64,000 nt of DNA from Crenalkalicoccus roseus (GCF_004761865.1 NZ_SJDM01000003.1:62001-126000), one strand, 5' to 3'. Positions 24,813 to 35,930 are shown, counted from the stretch's first letter. Made by a program: numbers and translations. Notes: generated by a model from the sequence alone, not told the origin.

Positions 24813-25652
24813 ATGGGACCGCTGATAGACCACGTCGTCGTGGATGTGCGCGACCGGATGGAGGAGGGGGCGCGGCGCTACCGTGCCCTCGGCTTCACCC
24901 TGACGCCGCTCGGCCGGCACAGCCTGGGCTCGGCCAACCATCTGGCGATCTTCGGGCGCGACTATCTGGAGCTGCTCGGCACCGACGTCCCCGGCGGGGC
25001 GCTGCGCCCCGACCTCGCGGGCTATCCGGTGGGGCTGAACGGGCTGGTGTTCCTGGCCAGGGGGGCGGAGGCGCTGCAGCAGGCGCAGCAGGCGCGCGGC
25101 GTGCCGGTGCAGGGCGTGGTCAATTTCTTCCGCCCGGTGGAGTTCCCGGACGGCACCCGCGCCGATGCCCGCTTCAACGTCGTGCGCCTCGACCCCGCCG
25201 CCGCCTTCGACGGCCGCATGTACTGGTGCGAGCATTTGACGCCCGAGAATGTCTGGCGCGCGGAGTGGCAGGACCACCCGAACGGCGCCACCGGCATCGC
25301 CCGCGTGCTGCTCTCGGTGCGCGACCCGGCGCGGCAGGCGGCGCTGTTCACCCGCATCTTCGGTCCCGGCCACCTGGCCGAGGGGCCGGGCGGGCGGCGC
25401 ATCCTGAAGGCCGGGGACGCGGTGGTGGAGTTCGCGCCGCACGCCGCGGTGCGGGAGGAGCTTGGCGCCGCCGCGCCCGACCCCGCCGAGCGGGGCGACC
25501 ACATGGTGCTGGTGGGGCTGCGTGTGCGCGACCTCGCCCGCACCGCCGAGGTGCTGCGCGCCAACGGCGTCGCCGGCGTGGAGGAGAAGGACGGCCGGCT
25601 GCGCGTCCCGGCGTCCGAGGCGATGAACGCGACGATCGACTTCATGGCCTGA
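24813..25652 (+). CDS. VOC/glyoxalase-like domain protein
   Basis: A 279-residue protein with tandem vicinal-oxygen-chelate-like modules. It opens with GPLIDHVVVDVRD and contains an ANHLAIFGRDYLELLG strand typical of the glyoxalase-like family, with a second module from about 150 (GIARVLLSVRDPARQAALFTRI). ATG 24813 is chosen for its strong GGGGAAGGA six bases upstream; an ATG at 24768 overlaps the upstream stop (ATGA) and would add 15 residues. It closes the M20-creatininase-PanE operon. Its 3' end overlaps that of the convergent DUF429-like gene by 11 bases. It may be a lyase or isomerase of the pathway. Confidence 0.8.
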   Translation: MGPLIDHVVVDVRDRMEEGARRYRALGFTLTPLGRHSLGSANHLAIFGRDYLELLGTDVPGGALRPDLAGYPVGLNGLVFLARGAEALQQAQQARGVPVQGVVNFFRPVEFPDGTRADARFNVVRLDPAAAFDGRMYWCEHLTPENVWRAEWQDHPNGATGIARVLLSVRDPARQAALFTRIFGPGHLAEGPGGRRILKAGDAVVEFAPHAAVREELGAAAPDPAERGDHMVLVGLRVRDLARTAEVLRANGVAGVEEKDGRLRVPASEAMNATIDFMA

Positions 25653-26601
25653 GCGGCGCGGGGCGCGGCAGGGCGGTCTGGCCGAGCACCCAGCCCTCCC
25701 AGCGCCGGATCCAGGGGTCCTCCGGCACGAAATCCGGCCGGGCCCCGTCCAGCACGCCGATCAGGCCGAGCAGGCCGATGACGGAGTCGAACCGGTCCTC
25801 GGCCGCCGCGTCGCGCCCGAAGCCGGCGGCGATGGCCTCGGCCAGGGCGGGCGTGGGCTCGACGCGCCGCGCCGCCATGGCGCCGGCCAGCGCCGGGGCG
25901 AGCGCCCGCCGCGCCGCCTGCGCCCGCTTGCTGCCGGAAAGGCGAAGGCCGCAATGACGCAGCGCCTCGGCCGGATACACCTCGGCCAGCACCAGCCGCC
26001 CCGGGGCGAGCAGCGCGCGCAGCCGGCCCTCGAAGGGCCACAGCGCGAGCGGCGCCCCGGCGGCGAGGGCGGGCGCCAGCCAGTCCCGCCAGGCCGTGAT
26101 CGCCGCCTTGCCGGACTGGTTGGCGCCGAGCGTCCAGAATGGCGGCGCCCCGGCCGGGCGTTCCGCCGTCGCGCGGTCGCACCAGCGCGACAGGGCGTCG
26201 GGGCCGGCGAGGCCGAGCGCGGCCGCATGTGCCGCCCGCGTCATCCCCTTTGCGCCGCGCGCCGGGTAGAAGGGGCGGTCGGGCGAGACCGTCTCCAGCC
26301 CCGCATTCACCGCGAAGAAGCCGGGACGGCCGGCGAGGCCGCGCAGGAAGGTGGGGAAGTCGGGCTCCGGCCGCCCCGCCGCCCAGGCGCGCGGCAGGCC
26401 GAGCGGGAGGTCGAGGCCGAGCGCTGCCGGCACACCCTCGCCGAGGAGCGTCGCCGCCAGCGCCGCCGGGTCCCGCACTTGGCAGGGCGCCTCCGCCCGC
26501 CATGTGCCGCCCTGGCGGCGGGCGAGGGTGGCCCACCGCTTGCGCGGATCGCTGCTCCAATCCGCATGCGCGGCAACCAGGTCGGGCGGCGGGGGCGGCA
26601 T
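25642..26601 (-). CDS. DUF429-like protein, predicted RNase H fold
   Basis: A 319-residue protein, not firmly recognised. Spaced acidic motifs recall the DUF429 family of predicted RNase H-like folds: HADWSSDPRKRW near residue 12, LGLDLPLGLP near 64, LAEVYPAEALRHCG near 220 and AEDRFDSVIGLLG near 285. No catalytic activity is established for that family. The start is uncertain because no good Shine-Dalgarno precedes ATG 26601, and the frame is open to 26694, overlapping the divergent b561 gene. Confidence 0.65.
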   Translation of the reverse strand: MPPPPPDLVAAHADWSSDPRKRWATLARRQGGTWRAEAPCQVRDPAALAATLLGEGVPAALGLDLPLGLPRAWAAGRPEPDFPTFLRGLAGRPGFFAVNAGLETVSPDRPFYPARGAKGMTRAAHAAALGLAGPDALSRWCDRATAERPAGAPPFWTLGANQSGKAAITAWRDWLAPALAAGAPLALWPFEGRLRALLAPGRLVLAEVYPAEALRHCGLRLSGSKRAQAARRALAPALAGAMAARRVEPTPALAEAIAAGFGRDAAAEDRFDSVIGLLGLIGVLDGARPDFVPEDPWIRRWEGWVLGQTALPRPAPLRP

Positions 26602-26663
26602 GTCGGGGCTCGGCGTATAAGGCGGGCGGCGCGGGACCGCCGCGGCAGGCGAGGGGAAGGGCG

Positions 26664-27236
26664 ATGGCGGAGGCGAGAATACCGGAGAGGACACGCGGGC
26701 CGGAGGCGGCGACGCCCTACAACACCCCCGCCAAATGGTTCCACTGGGTCACGGTGGCGCTGATGGCGGTGGCCCTGCCGGTCGGCCCGCTGATCAAGTT
26801 CGTCCGGGACGAGGACAAGATGGCGTTCTACGCGCTGCACGAATCGGCGGGGCTGACCCTGCTGTTCGTGGCCATCGCCCGCCTCGCCTGGCGCCTGCGC
26901 CACCCGCCGCCGCCCCTGCCCGCGCATGTTCCGCGGCCGCTGCGGTTCGCGGCCAACGGGGTGCACAACACCCTCTACGCGCTGCTGATCCTGCAGCCCG
27001 TCCTCGGCTTCCTCATGACCAACGCCTTCGGCTTCCCGATGCGGGGGGAGACCGCCTATCTCGGCTTCATCCACTTCCCGAAATTCATGGAGCCGGTGGA
27101 GTGGCTGGCCGAGTGGCTCAAGACCGCGCACATCATCGGCGGCTGGACCATCGCGGCGCTGCTGGTGGCCCATCTGGGCGGGGTCGTGTACCACCAGGCG
27201 ATCCGCCGCGACGACCTGCTGCTGCGCATGGTCTGA
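26664..27236 (+). CDS. Cytochrome b561-type membrane protein
   Basis: A 190-residue di-haem b561 of the bacterial CybB type, moving electrons between quinol and a periplasmic or cytoplasmic partner. Four membrane segments are visible, with the expected haem-ligand His residues: KWFHWVTV, LHESAGLTLL, NGVHNTLYALL and KTAHIIGGWTI, plus HLGGVVYHQ near the end. It starts at ATG 26664 behind GAGGGGAAGG, divergent from the DUF429-like gene, and is followed by tRNA-Leu. Confidence 0.9.
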   Translation: MAEARIPERTRGPEAATPYNTPAKWFHWVTVALMAVALPVGPLIKFVRDEDKMAFYALHESAGLTLLFVAIARLAWRLRHPPPPLPAHVPRPLRFAANGVHNTLYALLILQPVLGFLMTNAFGFPMRGETAYLGFIHFPKFMEPVEWLAEWLKTAHIIGGWTIAALLVAHLGGVVYHQAIRRDDLLLRMV

Positions 27237-27404
27237 TGCCCGGCGAAGGCCACGGCTTCCGTGACGGCTGCGCGCCAGCCTCGAGGGTCACGCCCCAGCC
27301 ATGGGGCGGGGCTTCGCACGGCCGGGGATGGCGCCTCGGGGGGCGGCTTTCCACCCTGTCCGGCCTGCGCTAAAGGCGCCGCTTCACGGCTGCGGGTGGG
27401 CCAC

Positions 27405-27489
27405 GCGGGCGTGGTGGAACTGGCAGACACGCCGGATTTAGGTTCCGGTGGCGCAAGCCGTGGGGGTTCAAATCCCTCCGCCCGCACCA
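27405..27489 (+). tRNA. tRNA-Leu (anticodon TAG)
   Basis: An 85-base class II tRNA with encoded CCA. The acceptor stem GCGGGCG (27405-27411) pairs with CGCCCGC (27479-27485). The anticodon loop TTTAGGT sits between CCGGA and TCCGG, giving anticodon TAG (codon CTA and wobble). A variable arm (GGCGCAAGCC) and the T-loop TTCAAAT are in place. It lies 42 bases before tig, leaving little space for a separate tig promoter. Confidence 0.95.
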
Positions 27490-27531
27490 CCACCCCCGGC
27501 CTGACCCCCTTGGAAAGTGGGCGAGACGACG

Positions 27532-28872
27532 ATGCAGGTGACCGAGGTCGCGAATGAGGGGCTGAAGCGGGCCTACCAGGTGGTGGTCCCGGCGAGCGAT
27601 ATCGCGGCCAAGCGCGCCGAGCGGCTGGACAGGCTGGGCCGCGAGCTGCGCCTGCCCGGCTTCCGCCCCGGCAAGGTGCCGCCCAAGGTGGTGGCCGCCC
27701 GCTACGGCCAGGCGGTGACCGGGGAGGTGCTTGAAGAGAGCGTGAATGACGCCACCCGGCAGGTGGTCTCCGACCGCGGCCTGCGCCCGGCCCTGCAGCC
27801 GAAGATCGAGCTGGTGAACTTCGCCGAGGGCGCCGATCTCGAGTTCAAGATGGAGCTCGAGGTGCTGCCTGAGGTGCCGATGCCGGATTTCGCCGGCATC
27901 GCGCTGGAGCGACTGAAGGCCGAGCCGACCGAGGAGCAGGTCGCCAAGGCGCTCGATTCCATCGCCCAGCGCAACCGCCGCCTGGAAGACATCGAGGAGG
28001 CCCGTCCCGCCGCCCGGGGCGAGGTGCTGGTCTGCGACTTCACCGGCCGGCTGATCGGCGAGGATGGGACGCCGGGCGAGCCTTTCCCCGGCGGCTCGGC
28101 CACCGACATGCCGATCGAGGTGGCGGGCGAGGGCTTCATCCCGGGCTTCACCGAGCAGCTGGAGGGCATGGCGCCCGGCGAGACCCGGACCATCCGCGTC
28201 ACCTTCCCCGAAGGCTACGGGGCCGCCGAGCTGGCCGGCAAGCAGGCGGCCTTCGAGGTGACCGCCAAGGCCCTGAAGCGGCCCGTCACCCCGGCCCTGG
28301 ACGACGAGCTGGCGAAGTCCCTCGGCTTCGACGACCTGGAGAAGCTGAAGGGCGCGCTGCGTGAGCAGCTTCAGAAGGAGTATGACAGCCTGTCGCGGCT
28401 GCGGATCAAGCGGGCGTTGCTCGACGCGCTGGCGGAGCGGGCCGACTTCCCGGTGCCCGAGGGAATGGTCGAGGCCGAGTTCGCCCAGATCTGGCAGCGG
28501 GTGGAGGCCGACCTGAAGGCCGGGCGGCTGGACGAGGACGACAAGGGCAAGGATGAGGAAACCCTGAAGGCCGATTACCGCCGGATCGCGGAACGGCGGA
28601 TCCGCCTCGGTCTGCTGCTGTCCGAGATCGGCCGGACCAACAACATTTCGGTCACCGCCGAGGAGCTCGGCCGGGCGATGCGTCAGGAGGCGGCCCGCTA
28701 CCCTGGCCAGGAGCAGGCCGTGATGGAGTTCTTCCGCAGGAACCCCCAGGCGGCCGAGAATCTCCGCTCCCCCATCTTCGAGGAGAAGGTGGTGGACTTC
28801 ATGCTCGAGCTGGCGCAGGTGACGGAGCGGACCGTGTCGCCGGAGGAACTCTCCGGGGGGGCGGCGGCCTGA
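27532..28872 (+). CDS. tig: Trigger factor, ribosome-bound chaperone and prolyl isomerase
   Basis: A 446-residue trigger factor that binds ribosomal protein L23 at the tunnel exit and shields nascent chains. Domains in order are the N-terminal ribosome-binding domain with the signature GFRPGKVPPKVV (about 43-54), the FKBP-type PPIase domain (about 160-245, with FIPGFTEQLEGM) and the long helical C-terminal chaperone arms. ATG 27532 is chosen; GTG 27517 is in frame. It heads the tig-clpP-clpX-lon-hup block. Confidence 0.96.
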   Translation: MQVTEVANEGLKRAYQVVVPASDIAAKRAERLDRLGRELRLPGFRPGKVPPKVVAARYGQAVTGEVLEESVNDATRQVVSDRGLRPALQPKIELVNFAEGADLEFKMELEVLPEVPMPDFAGIALERLKAEPTEEQVAKALDSIAQRNRRLEDIEEARPAARGEVLVCDFTGRLIGEDGTPGEPFPGGSATDMPIEVAGEGFIPGFTEQLEGMAPGETRTIRVTFPEGYGAAELAGKQAAFEVTAKALKRPVTPALDDELAKSLGFDDLEKLKGALREQLQKEYDSLSRLRIKRALLDALAERADFPVPEGMVEAEFAQIWQRVEADLKAGRLDEDDKGKDEETLKADYRRIAERRIRLGLLLSEIGRTNNISVTAEELGRAMRQEAARYPGQEQAVMEFFRRNPQAAENLRSPIFEEKVVDFMLELAQVTERTVSPEELSGGAAA

Positions 28873-28954
28873 GCCGCCCGGCTGCGGCGAGGCATGGCCG
28901 GCGGTTCAGGCCGTCACGGGACGGTATCGAGTGGTCACAGCGGGCGCGGCAGCC

Positions 28955-28983
28955 CTTCCGGTGCGCTGGCGCTTGCCCCACAT
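28955..28983 (+). promoter_or_regulatory. Candidate sigma32 (heat-shock) promoter upstream of clpP
   Basis: CTTCCG (28955-28960) and CCCCACAT (28976-28983) are 15 bases apart, resembling the CTTGAA and CCCCATNT boxes of RpoH promoters. The match is partial. It would give a leader of about 120 bases before clpP. Confidence 0.35.
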
Positions 28984-29111
28984 TAGCGGGGCCGGGCGAT
29001 TCCGCCCGCCGGGCGGGGCGGCGTGGCGGCCGATCCGAGGCCGGCCGGAGACCCTGGCGGCATTCGGGCCGCGCGTGCCGGCTGCGCCCCTGCGACTGAA
29101 AGGCATGACCT

Positions 29112-29756
29112 ATGCGGGACCGTGATCCGGTCGAGTTCTACAACAGCAACCTCGTTCCGATGGTGGTCGAGCAGACCGCCCGGGGCGAGCGTGCCTACGA
29201 CATTTATTCGCGTCTGCTGAAGGAGCGCATCATCTTCCTGACGGGCCCGGTCTACGACCAGGTGTCCTCGCTGATCTGCGCCCAGCTCCTGTTCCTGGAG
29301 AGCGAGAATCCGAACAAGGATATCGCCTTCTACATCAATTCGCCGGGCGGTGTGGTTTCGGCCGGCCTCGCGATGTATGACACGATGCAGTATATCCGCA
29401 GCCCCGTGAGCACGGTCTGCATCGGCCAAGCGGCTTCCATGGGCTCGCTGCTGCTCTGCGCCGGCACCAAGGGCAAGCGTTTTGCCCTGCCCAACAGCCG
29501 GATCATGGTGCATCAGCCCTCTGGCGGCGCCCAGGGGCAGGCCACCGACATCGAGATCCAGGCCCGGGAGATCCTGAAGCTCCGCCAGCGGCTGAACGAG
29601 ATCTATGTCAAGCACACGGGTCAGCCCATCGAGGCGATCGAACGCAAGCTGGAGCGGGATACCTATATGTCGGCCGAGGAGGCCCGGGATTTCGGCCTGA
29701 TCGACCAGGTGGTCGAGCAGCGTCCCGCCGCGCCGGGCGCCGAGGCGAAGAGCTGA
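29112..29756 (+). CDS. clpP: ATP-dependent Clp protease proteolytic subunit
   Basis: A 214-residue serine peptidase that forms the double-heptamer chamber fed by ClpX or ClpA. The triad is visible: Ser in [11 protein letters not shown], His in [10 protein letters not shown] and Asp in LERDTYMS. The handle and oxyanion motifs INSPGG and AQG are present. ATG 29112 has GAAAGG nine bases upstream; an ATG seven bases earlier opens only a six-codon frame. ClpX follows after 160 bases that contain a stem-loop. Confidence 0.97.
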   Translation: MRDRDPVEFYNSNLVPMVVEQTARGERAYDIYSRLLKERIIFLTGPVYDQVSSLICAQLLFLESENPNKDIAFYINSPGGVVSAGLAMYDTMQYIRSPVSTVCIGQAASMGSLLLCAGTKGKRFALPNSRIMVHQPSGGAQGQATDIEIQAREILKLRQRLNEIYVKHTGQPIEAIERKLERDTYMSAEEARDFGLIDQVVEQRPAAPGAEAKS

Positions 29757-29833
29757 GGCCCGCCCTGTCGGGTACCGGTGTCCCGCCCCGGCGCCCGCCG
29801 CCCGCCTGCCGGGCCGGGCCCGCACGGAGCTTT

Positions 29834-29851
29834 CCCCCTGATGACAGGGGG
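29834..29851 (+). other. Stem-loop between clpP and clpX
   Basis: A perfect inverted repeat CCCCCTG-ATGA-CAGGGGG, about 80 bases after clpP and 65 before clpX. No T-run follows, so it may be an mRNA stability or processing element separating clpP and clpX messages rather than a terminator. Confidence 0.4.
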
Positions 29852-29916
29852 GCTACAGTCCTGACCAGCGCCCCTCACGGCCGGCACCCCGGCCGAGCGG
29901 GGGGCGGGGAGTGCCC

Positions 29917-31173
29917 ATGAGCAAGTCCGGCGACTCGAAGAACACCCTGTACTGCTCGTTCTGCGGCAAGTCGCAGCACGAGGTCCGCAAGCTCATCGCC
30001 GGACCGACCGTGTTCATCTGCGACGAATGCGTCGAGCTGTGCATGGACATCATCCGCGAGGAGCACAAGACGCACCTCGTGAAGTCCCGCGACGGGGTGC
30101 CGACCCCCAAGGAGATCTGCAAGGTCCTGGACGATTACGTGATCGGCCAGGAACACGCGAAGAAGGTGCTCTCCGTTGCGGTGCACAACCACTACAAGCG
30201 GCTGGCGCACGGCGCGAAGAACAACGACGTCGAGATCGCCAAGTCCAACATCCTGCTGATCGGCCCGACCGGCAGCGGCAAGACGCTGCTGGCCCAGACG
30301 CTGGCGCGCATCCTCGACGTGCCCTTCACCATGGCCGACGCGACCACGCTGACCGAGGCCGGCTACGTGGGCGAGGATGTGGAGAACATCATCCTCAAGC
30401 TGCTGCAGGCTGCCGACTACAACGTGGAGCGGGCGCAGCGGGGCATCGTCTACATAGACGAGGTGGACAAGATCAGCCGCAAGTCGGACAACCCCTCCAT
30501 CACCCGCGACGTGTCGGGCGAGGGCGTGCAGCAGGCGCTGCTCAAGATCATGGAGGGCACCATCGCCTCCGTCCCGCCGCAGGGCGGGCGGAAGCACCCG
30601 CAGCAGGAATTCCTGCAGGTGGACACCTCCAACATCCTGTTCATCTGCGGCGGCGCCTTCGCGGGGCTTGAGAAGATCATCGCCGCGCGCGGCAAGGGCT
30701 CCGGCATCGGCTTCGGCGCCGAGGTGCGCAGCCCCGATGAGCGGCGCACGGGCGCGATTCTGCGCGAGGTGGAGCCCGAGGACCTGCTGAAATTCGGCCT
30801 GATCCCGGAGTTCATCGGCCGCCTGCCGGTGATCGCCACACTCGACGACCTCGACGAGAAGGCGCTGATCGAGATCCTGACTAAGCCCAAGAACGCCCTG
30901 GTCAAGCAGTACCAGCGGCTGTTCGAGATGGAGGGGACGAAGCTCACCTTCACCGAGGACGCGCTCAGGTCGGTGGCGGCGCGGGCGATCCAGCGCAAGA
31001 CCGGGGCGCGCGGATTGCGTTCGATCATGGAGCAGATCCTGCTTTCGACCATGTTCGACCTGCCCGGCCTCGACGACGTGGACGAGGTGGTGGTGAACCG
31101 GGAGGTGGCGGAGAGCCGGGCCAGCCCCCTCTTCATCTATGGCGAGCGGGCGGCCGAGCAGAGCTCGGCTTGA
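29917..31173 (+). CDS. clpX: ATP-dependent protease ATP-binding subunit ClpX
   Basis: A 418-residue AAA+ unfoldase for ClpXP. The N-terminal zinc-binding domain has CSFCGKS and CDECVELC (four Cys). It is followed by Walker A GPTGSGKT, Walker [11 protein letters not shown], sensor and Arg-finger region, and the IGF loop ([10 protein letters not shown]) that docks on ClpP. ATG 29917 is preferred over in-frame GTG 29911 because GGGGAG lies about six bases upstream. An intrinsic terminator follows the stop codon by 11 bases. Confidence 0.97.
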   Translation: MSKSGDSKNTLYCSFCGKSQHEVRKLIAGPTVFICDECVELCMDIIREEHKTHLVKSRDGVPTPKEICKVLDDYVIGQEHAKKVLSVAVHNHYKRLAHGAKNNDVEIAKSNILLIGPTGSGKTLLAQTLARILDVPFTMADATTLTEAGYVGEDVENIILKLLQAADYNVERAQRGIVYIDEVDKISRKSDNPSITRDVSGEGVQQALLKIMEGTIASVPPQGGRKHPQQEFLQVDTSNILFICGGAFAGLEKIIAARGKGSGIGFGAEVRSPDERRTGAILREVEPEDLLKFGLIPEFIGRLPVIATLDDLDEKALIEILTKPKNALVKQYQRLFEMEGTKLTFTEDALRSVAARAIQRKTGARGLRSIMEQILLSTMFDLPGLDDVDEVVVNREVAESRASPLFIYGERAAEQSSA

Positions 31174-31184
31174 TACGGCCGGTG

Positions 31185-31214
31185 CCGGGGAGGGGACAGC
31201 CCCGCCCCGGTTTT
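31185..31214 (+). terminator. Rho-independent terminator after clpX
   Basis: The hairpin 31185-31210 pairs CCGGGG with CCCCGG and, past one A-G mismatch, GGGG with CCCC around an ACAG loop. TTTT follows at 31211-31214. It separates clpX from lon. Confidence 0.7.
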
Positions 31215-31220
31215 CAAGAT

Positions 31221-31249
31221 CTTGTTGGGGGGTGCGCGCGGACCCATCT
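31221..31249 (+). promoter_or_regulatory. Sigma32-like heat-shock promoter of lon
   Basis: CTTGTT (31221-31226) and ACCCATCT (31242-31249) are 15 bases apart, matching RpoH boxes CTTGAA and CCCCATNT at 4 of 6 and 7 of 8 positions. It begins seven bases after the clpX terminator. Transcription would start near 31256, giving an 85-base leader. Lon is a heat-shock gene in many bacteria, which supports the reading. Confidence 0.5.
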
Positions 31250-31341
31250 CCCCCGCATCCCCGCGGCGCCGCGGGCCGTGCCGCAGACCGGGCGTTCCCC
31301 GGGGGCGGACCGCGCGCCGACTGTCCTTCAGTGAGGTCCCG

Positions 31342-33759
<2,418 letters not shown>

Positions 33760-33775
33760 GGGTAGAGGCGGCGGT

Positions 33776-33799
33776 CCGGCGGCGCTTCGGCGCCGCCGG
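33776..33799 (+). other. TTCG-tetraloop hairpin after lon
   Basis: A perfect 10-bp stem CCGGCGGCGC / GCGCCGCCGG is closed by a TTCG loop, beginning 17 bases after the lon stop codon. UUCG-capped GC stems are exceptionally stable. No T-run follows, so it probably marks or protects the lon mRNA 3' end. Confidence 0.5.
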
Positions 33800-33855
33800 C
33801 GTTGCGCTGATACCGCGGGTTCGCCCGGAATTCCGGGTCGAACTCCCTGCCACGA

Positions 33856-33884
33856 TTGACGCGTGCAAATCCTGCTGAATACAG
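33856..33884 (+). promoter_or_regulatory. Candidate sigma70 promoter of the HU gene
   Basis: TTGACG at 33856-33861 is followed after 16-17 bases by AATACAG (33878-33884). The start would be near 33890, about 80 bases before the HU start codon. The local sequence is less GC-rich than its flanks. Confidence 0.45.
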
Positions 33885-33968
33885 TCACTCCGGGTTTCGC
33901 GCCCGGAATCGTCCGGGGCGCCTCACGCAGCCTTGGAGCGCGTGTCCTCAGGAAGGGGGGTCTTCCTC

Positions 33969-34241
33969 GTGAACAAGCAGGATCTGATCACAGTGGTCGC
34001 CGAGGCGGGGGATCTGCCCAAGGCCAAGGCGGGCGACGTGGTGGACGCGGTGTTCGAGGCAATCACCAAGTCGCTGAAGAAGAAGCAGGAAGTCCGGCTG
34101 GTCGGCTTCGGAACCTTTTCGACCTCGAAGCGCAAGGCCGGCAAGGGTCGCAACCCCCGTACCGGGGAGGAGATCAAGATCCCCGCAAGCATCACCGTGC
34201 GCTTCAAGGCCGGCAAGGGCCTGAAGGAAGCGGTGAACTAG
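33969..34241 (+). CDS. hup: DNA-binding protein HU
   Basis: A 90-residue nucleoid protein of the HU family, a dimer that bends DNA through two beta arms. MNKQDLITVVAEAGDLPKAKAG, VRLVGFGTFSTSKRKA and GRNPRTGEEIKIPAS (the DNA-intercalating arm with Pro) are diagnostic. The start is GTG at 33969, about eight bases after a GGAAGGGGGG ribosome-binding site; length then equals the family norm. It sits downstream of lon as in many Proteobacteria. Confidence 0.96.
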   Translation: MNKQDLITVVAEAGDLPKAKAGDVVDAVFEAITKSLKKKQEVRLVGFGTFSTSKRKAGKGRNPRTGEEIKIPASITVRFKAGKGLKEAVN

Positions 34242-34246
34242 ACGCT

Positions 34247-34264
34247 GCCGCGGGCCCCCGCGGC
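34247..34264 (+). terminator. GC-rich hairpin after hup, possible terminator
   Basis: GCCGCGG-GCCC-CCGCGGC forms a perfect 7-bp stem five bases after the stop codon. The downstream T content is weak (CTGGTTG), so it may be a factor-dependent terminator or a 3' stabiliser. Confidence 0.35.
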
Positions 34265-34439
34265 TGGTTGCTCCACCGTTCGGAACCAGGAAGCGGGGGC
34301 TTGCCATCCGCGGCTTCTTGCTTTTCCGTTTCCGACGCCGGATCCGCGAAGGCGGTCTCGTCGGAGCGGTGGCTCAGTTGCTCGGCAGGGATGTGGAAGC
34401 ACGATCCCTCCCGATGGATCATGCTGTGGCGGGCTCCGG

Positions 34440-34511
34440 GGGCGCTTAGCTCAGTGGTAGAGCGCCTGTCTTACACACAGGATGTCGGCGGTTCGAATCC
34501 GTCAGCGCCCA
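34440..34511 (+). tRNA. tRNA-Val (anticodon TAC)
   Basis: A 72-base tRNA without encoded CCA. The acceptor GGGCGCT (34440-34446) pairs with AGCGCCC (34504-34510), discriminator A34511. The D-loop carries AGCTCAGTGGTAGAGC. The anticodon stem CCTGT/ACAGG encloses CTTACAC, giving TAC. The T arm GGCGGTTCGAATCCGTC is regular. Confidence 0.95.
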
Positions 34512-34608
34512 GGCCTCCCTGGGGGGCAGGAAATCGGGCCAAATCCTGTCGTGCCACCCCGCCTTGACAGCAAGGCTGGCAGCCCTTATTTGCCCGCTCC
34601 TGTCGCGG

Positions 34609-34685
34609 GCGGGTGTAGCTCAGTCGGTTAGAGCGCCGGCCTGTCACGCCGGAGGTCGCGGGTTCGAGCCCCGTCACTCGCGCCA
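34609..34685 (+). tRNA. tRNA-Asp (anticodon GTC)
   Basis: A 77-base tRNA with encoded CCA (34683-34685). The acceptor GCGGGTG (34609-34615) pairs with CACTCGC (34675-34681) with one G-T pair. The anticodon stem CCGGC/GCCGG encloses CTGTCAC, giving GTC. D and T arms are regular. It is 97 bases after tRNA-Val, a pair common in Alphaproteobacteria. Confidence 0.96.
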
Positions 34686-34980
34686 CGCGGCATTGTTTCG
34701 ATCGGCGGCGCCAGCCCGGGCAGGGATGGCGCCGTCGCCGCTTCTGGCCTTTTCGTTGCGCCCCATCGGGATCAGATATCGCCTCTAAGGGCGATTGCCC
34801 CCTATGGCGGAGCGGGCGGGGCGCGGCTAATGTCCGCGCACGCCGCGCTGCGGCATGCCGGCGTCCGAGGCAGGCGCGGCTCGTAGCCTCCGGCGCTGCG
34901 CTCGACCCGCGCGAGCATCGGCGTGACGGCCCGCATGCCCGCCAAGAGCTGCTCGGCCGCCTGAAGGGACGCGACGAAGC

Positions 34981-35349
34981 ATGACGCAACCGCTGCTGGC
35001 AGACTATTTCCCGATCCTGGTGTTCCTGGCGATCGCGGGCGGCATTGCGCTGGCCATGGTCGGGGGCAGCCTGCTGCTGGCGCGGCAGAAGCCGGATCCG
35101 GAAAAGCTCTCCGCCTATGAGTGCGGCTTCGAGCCTTTCGATGACACCCGGCGGCGCTTTGACGTGCGCTTCTACCTGGTTGCCATCCTGTTCATCATCT
35201 TCGATCTGGAGGTGGCCTTCCTGTTTCCTTGGGCGGTGGCCCTTGGGGACATTGGCTGGTTCGGCTTCTGGTCAATGATGGCTTTCCTGGGCGTGTTGAC
35301 CATCGGCTTCATCTACGAATGGCGCAAGGGCGCCCTGGATTGGGAATGA
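34981..35349 (+). CDS. nuoA: NADH-quinone oxidoreductase subunit A
   Basis: A 122-residue, three-helix membrane subunit at the junction of the peripheral and membrane arms of complex I. The [42 protein letters not shown] core is diagnostic in two parts: ECGFEP with its quinone-site Cys loop, and [11 protein letters not shown]. It is the first gene of a 14-gene operon and overlaps nuoB by four bases (ATGA). The 295 bases upstream contain no clear promoter beyond scattered AT-rich hexamers. Confidence 0.96.
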   Translation: MTQPLLADYFPILVFLAIAGGIALAMVGGSLLLARQKPDPEKLSAYECGFEPFDDTRRRFDVRFYLVAILFIIFDLEVAFLFPWAVALGDIGWFGFWSMMAFLGVLTIGFIYEWRKGALDWE

Positions 35350-35930
35350 CGGCGCCGGCGCTGGAGAAAGCAATGAGGGCACAAAGCGAAACCATCGCCT
35401 GGAACCGCGAGCATCTGCCGCCTGGCCCGGCGCAGGATGCGGTTGTCAGGGGAATCACCGGCGAGATCGAGGAGAAGGGTTTCGTCGTCGCCAGCCTCGA
35501 CAAGGTGGTCAACTGGGCACGTACCGGCAGCCTGTGGCCGATGACCTTCGGCCTCGCCTGCTGTGCCGTGCCGATGATCCATGCCTACATGGCGCGCTAC
35601 GATCTGGACCGGTTTGGGATCATTCCCCGCGGCTCGCCGCGCCAGTCGGACGTGATGATCGTCGCCGGGACGCTCACCAACAAGATGGCCCCGGCCCTGC
35701 GCAAGGTCTACGACCAGATGGCCGAGCCGCGATGGGTGATCTCCATGGGCAGCTGCGCCAATGGCGGCGGGTATTACCACTATTCCTATAGCGTGGTGCG
35801 GGGCTGTGACCGCATCGTGCCGGTGGATGTGTACGTGCCGGGCTGCCCGCCGACGGCCGAGGGGCTGGTCTACGGCATTCTGCAGTTGCAGAAGAAGATC
35901 CGGCGGACGGGGACCATCCTGCGTGGCTGA
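35346..35930 (+). CDS. nuoB: NADH-quinone oxidoreductase subunit B
   Basis: A 194-residue subunit that carries cluster N2, the last iron-sulfur centre before quinone. The tandem Cys motif [10 protein letters not shown], then [11 protein letters not shown] and [14 protein letters not shown] supply the four ligands. ATG 35346 overlaps the nuoA stop; ATG 35373 has a better Shine-Dalgarno (GGAG at 35363-35366) and may be the true start, shortening the product by nine residues. Confidence 0.95.
   Translation: MTAPALEKAMRAQSETIAWNREHLPPGPAQDAVVRGITGEIEEKGFVVASLDKVVNWARTGSLWPMTFGLACCAVPMIHAYMARYDLDRFGIIPRGSPRQSDVMIVAGTLTNKMAPALRKVYDQMAEPRWVISMGSCANGGGYYHYSYSVVRGCDRIVPVDVYVPGCPPTAEGLVYGILQLQKKIRRTGTILRG

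Noticed and set aside
34686-34980. Terminator for tRNA-Asp formed by GGCGCCA (34707-34713) and TGGCGCC (34727-34733)
   Set aside because: The inverted repeat is real, but the nearest T-run is too distant for a standard intrinsic terminator.
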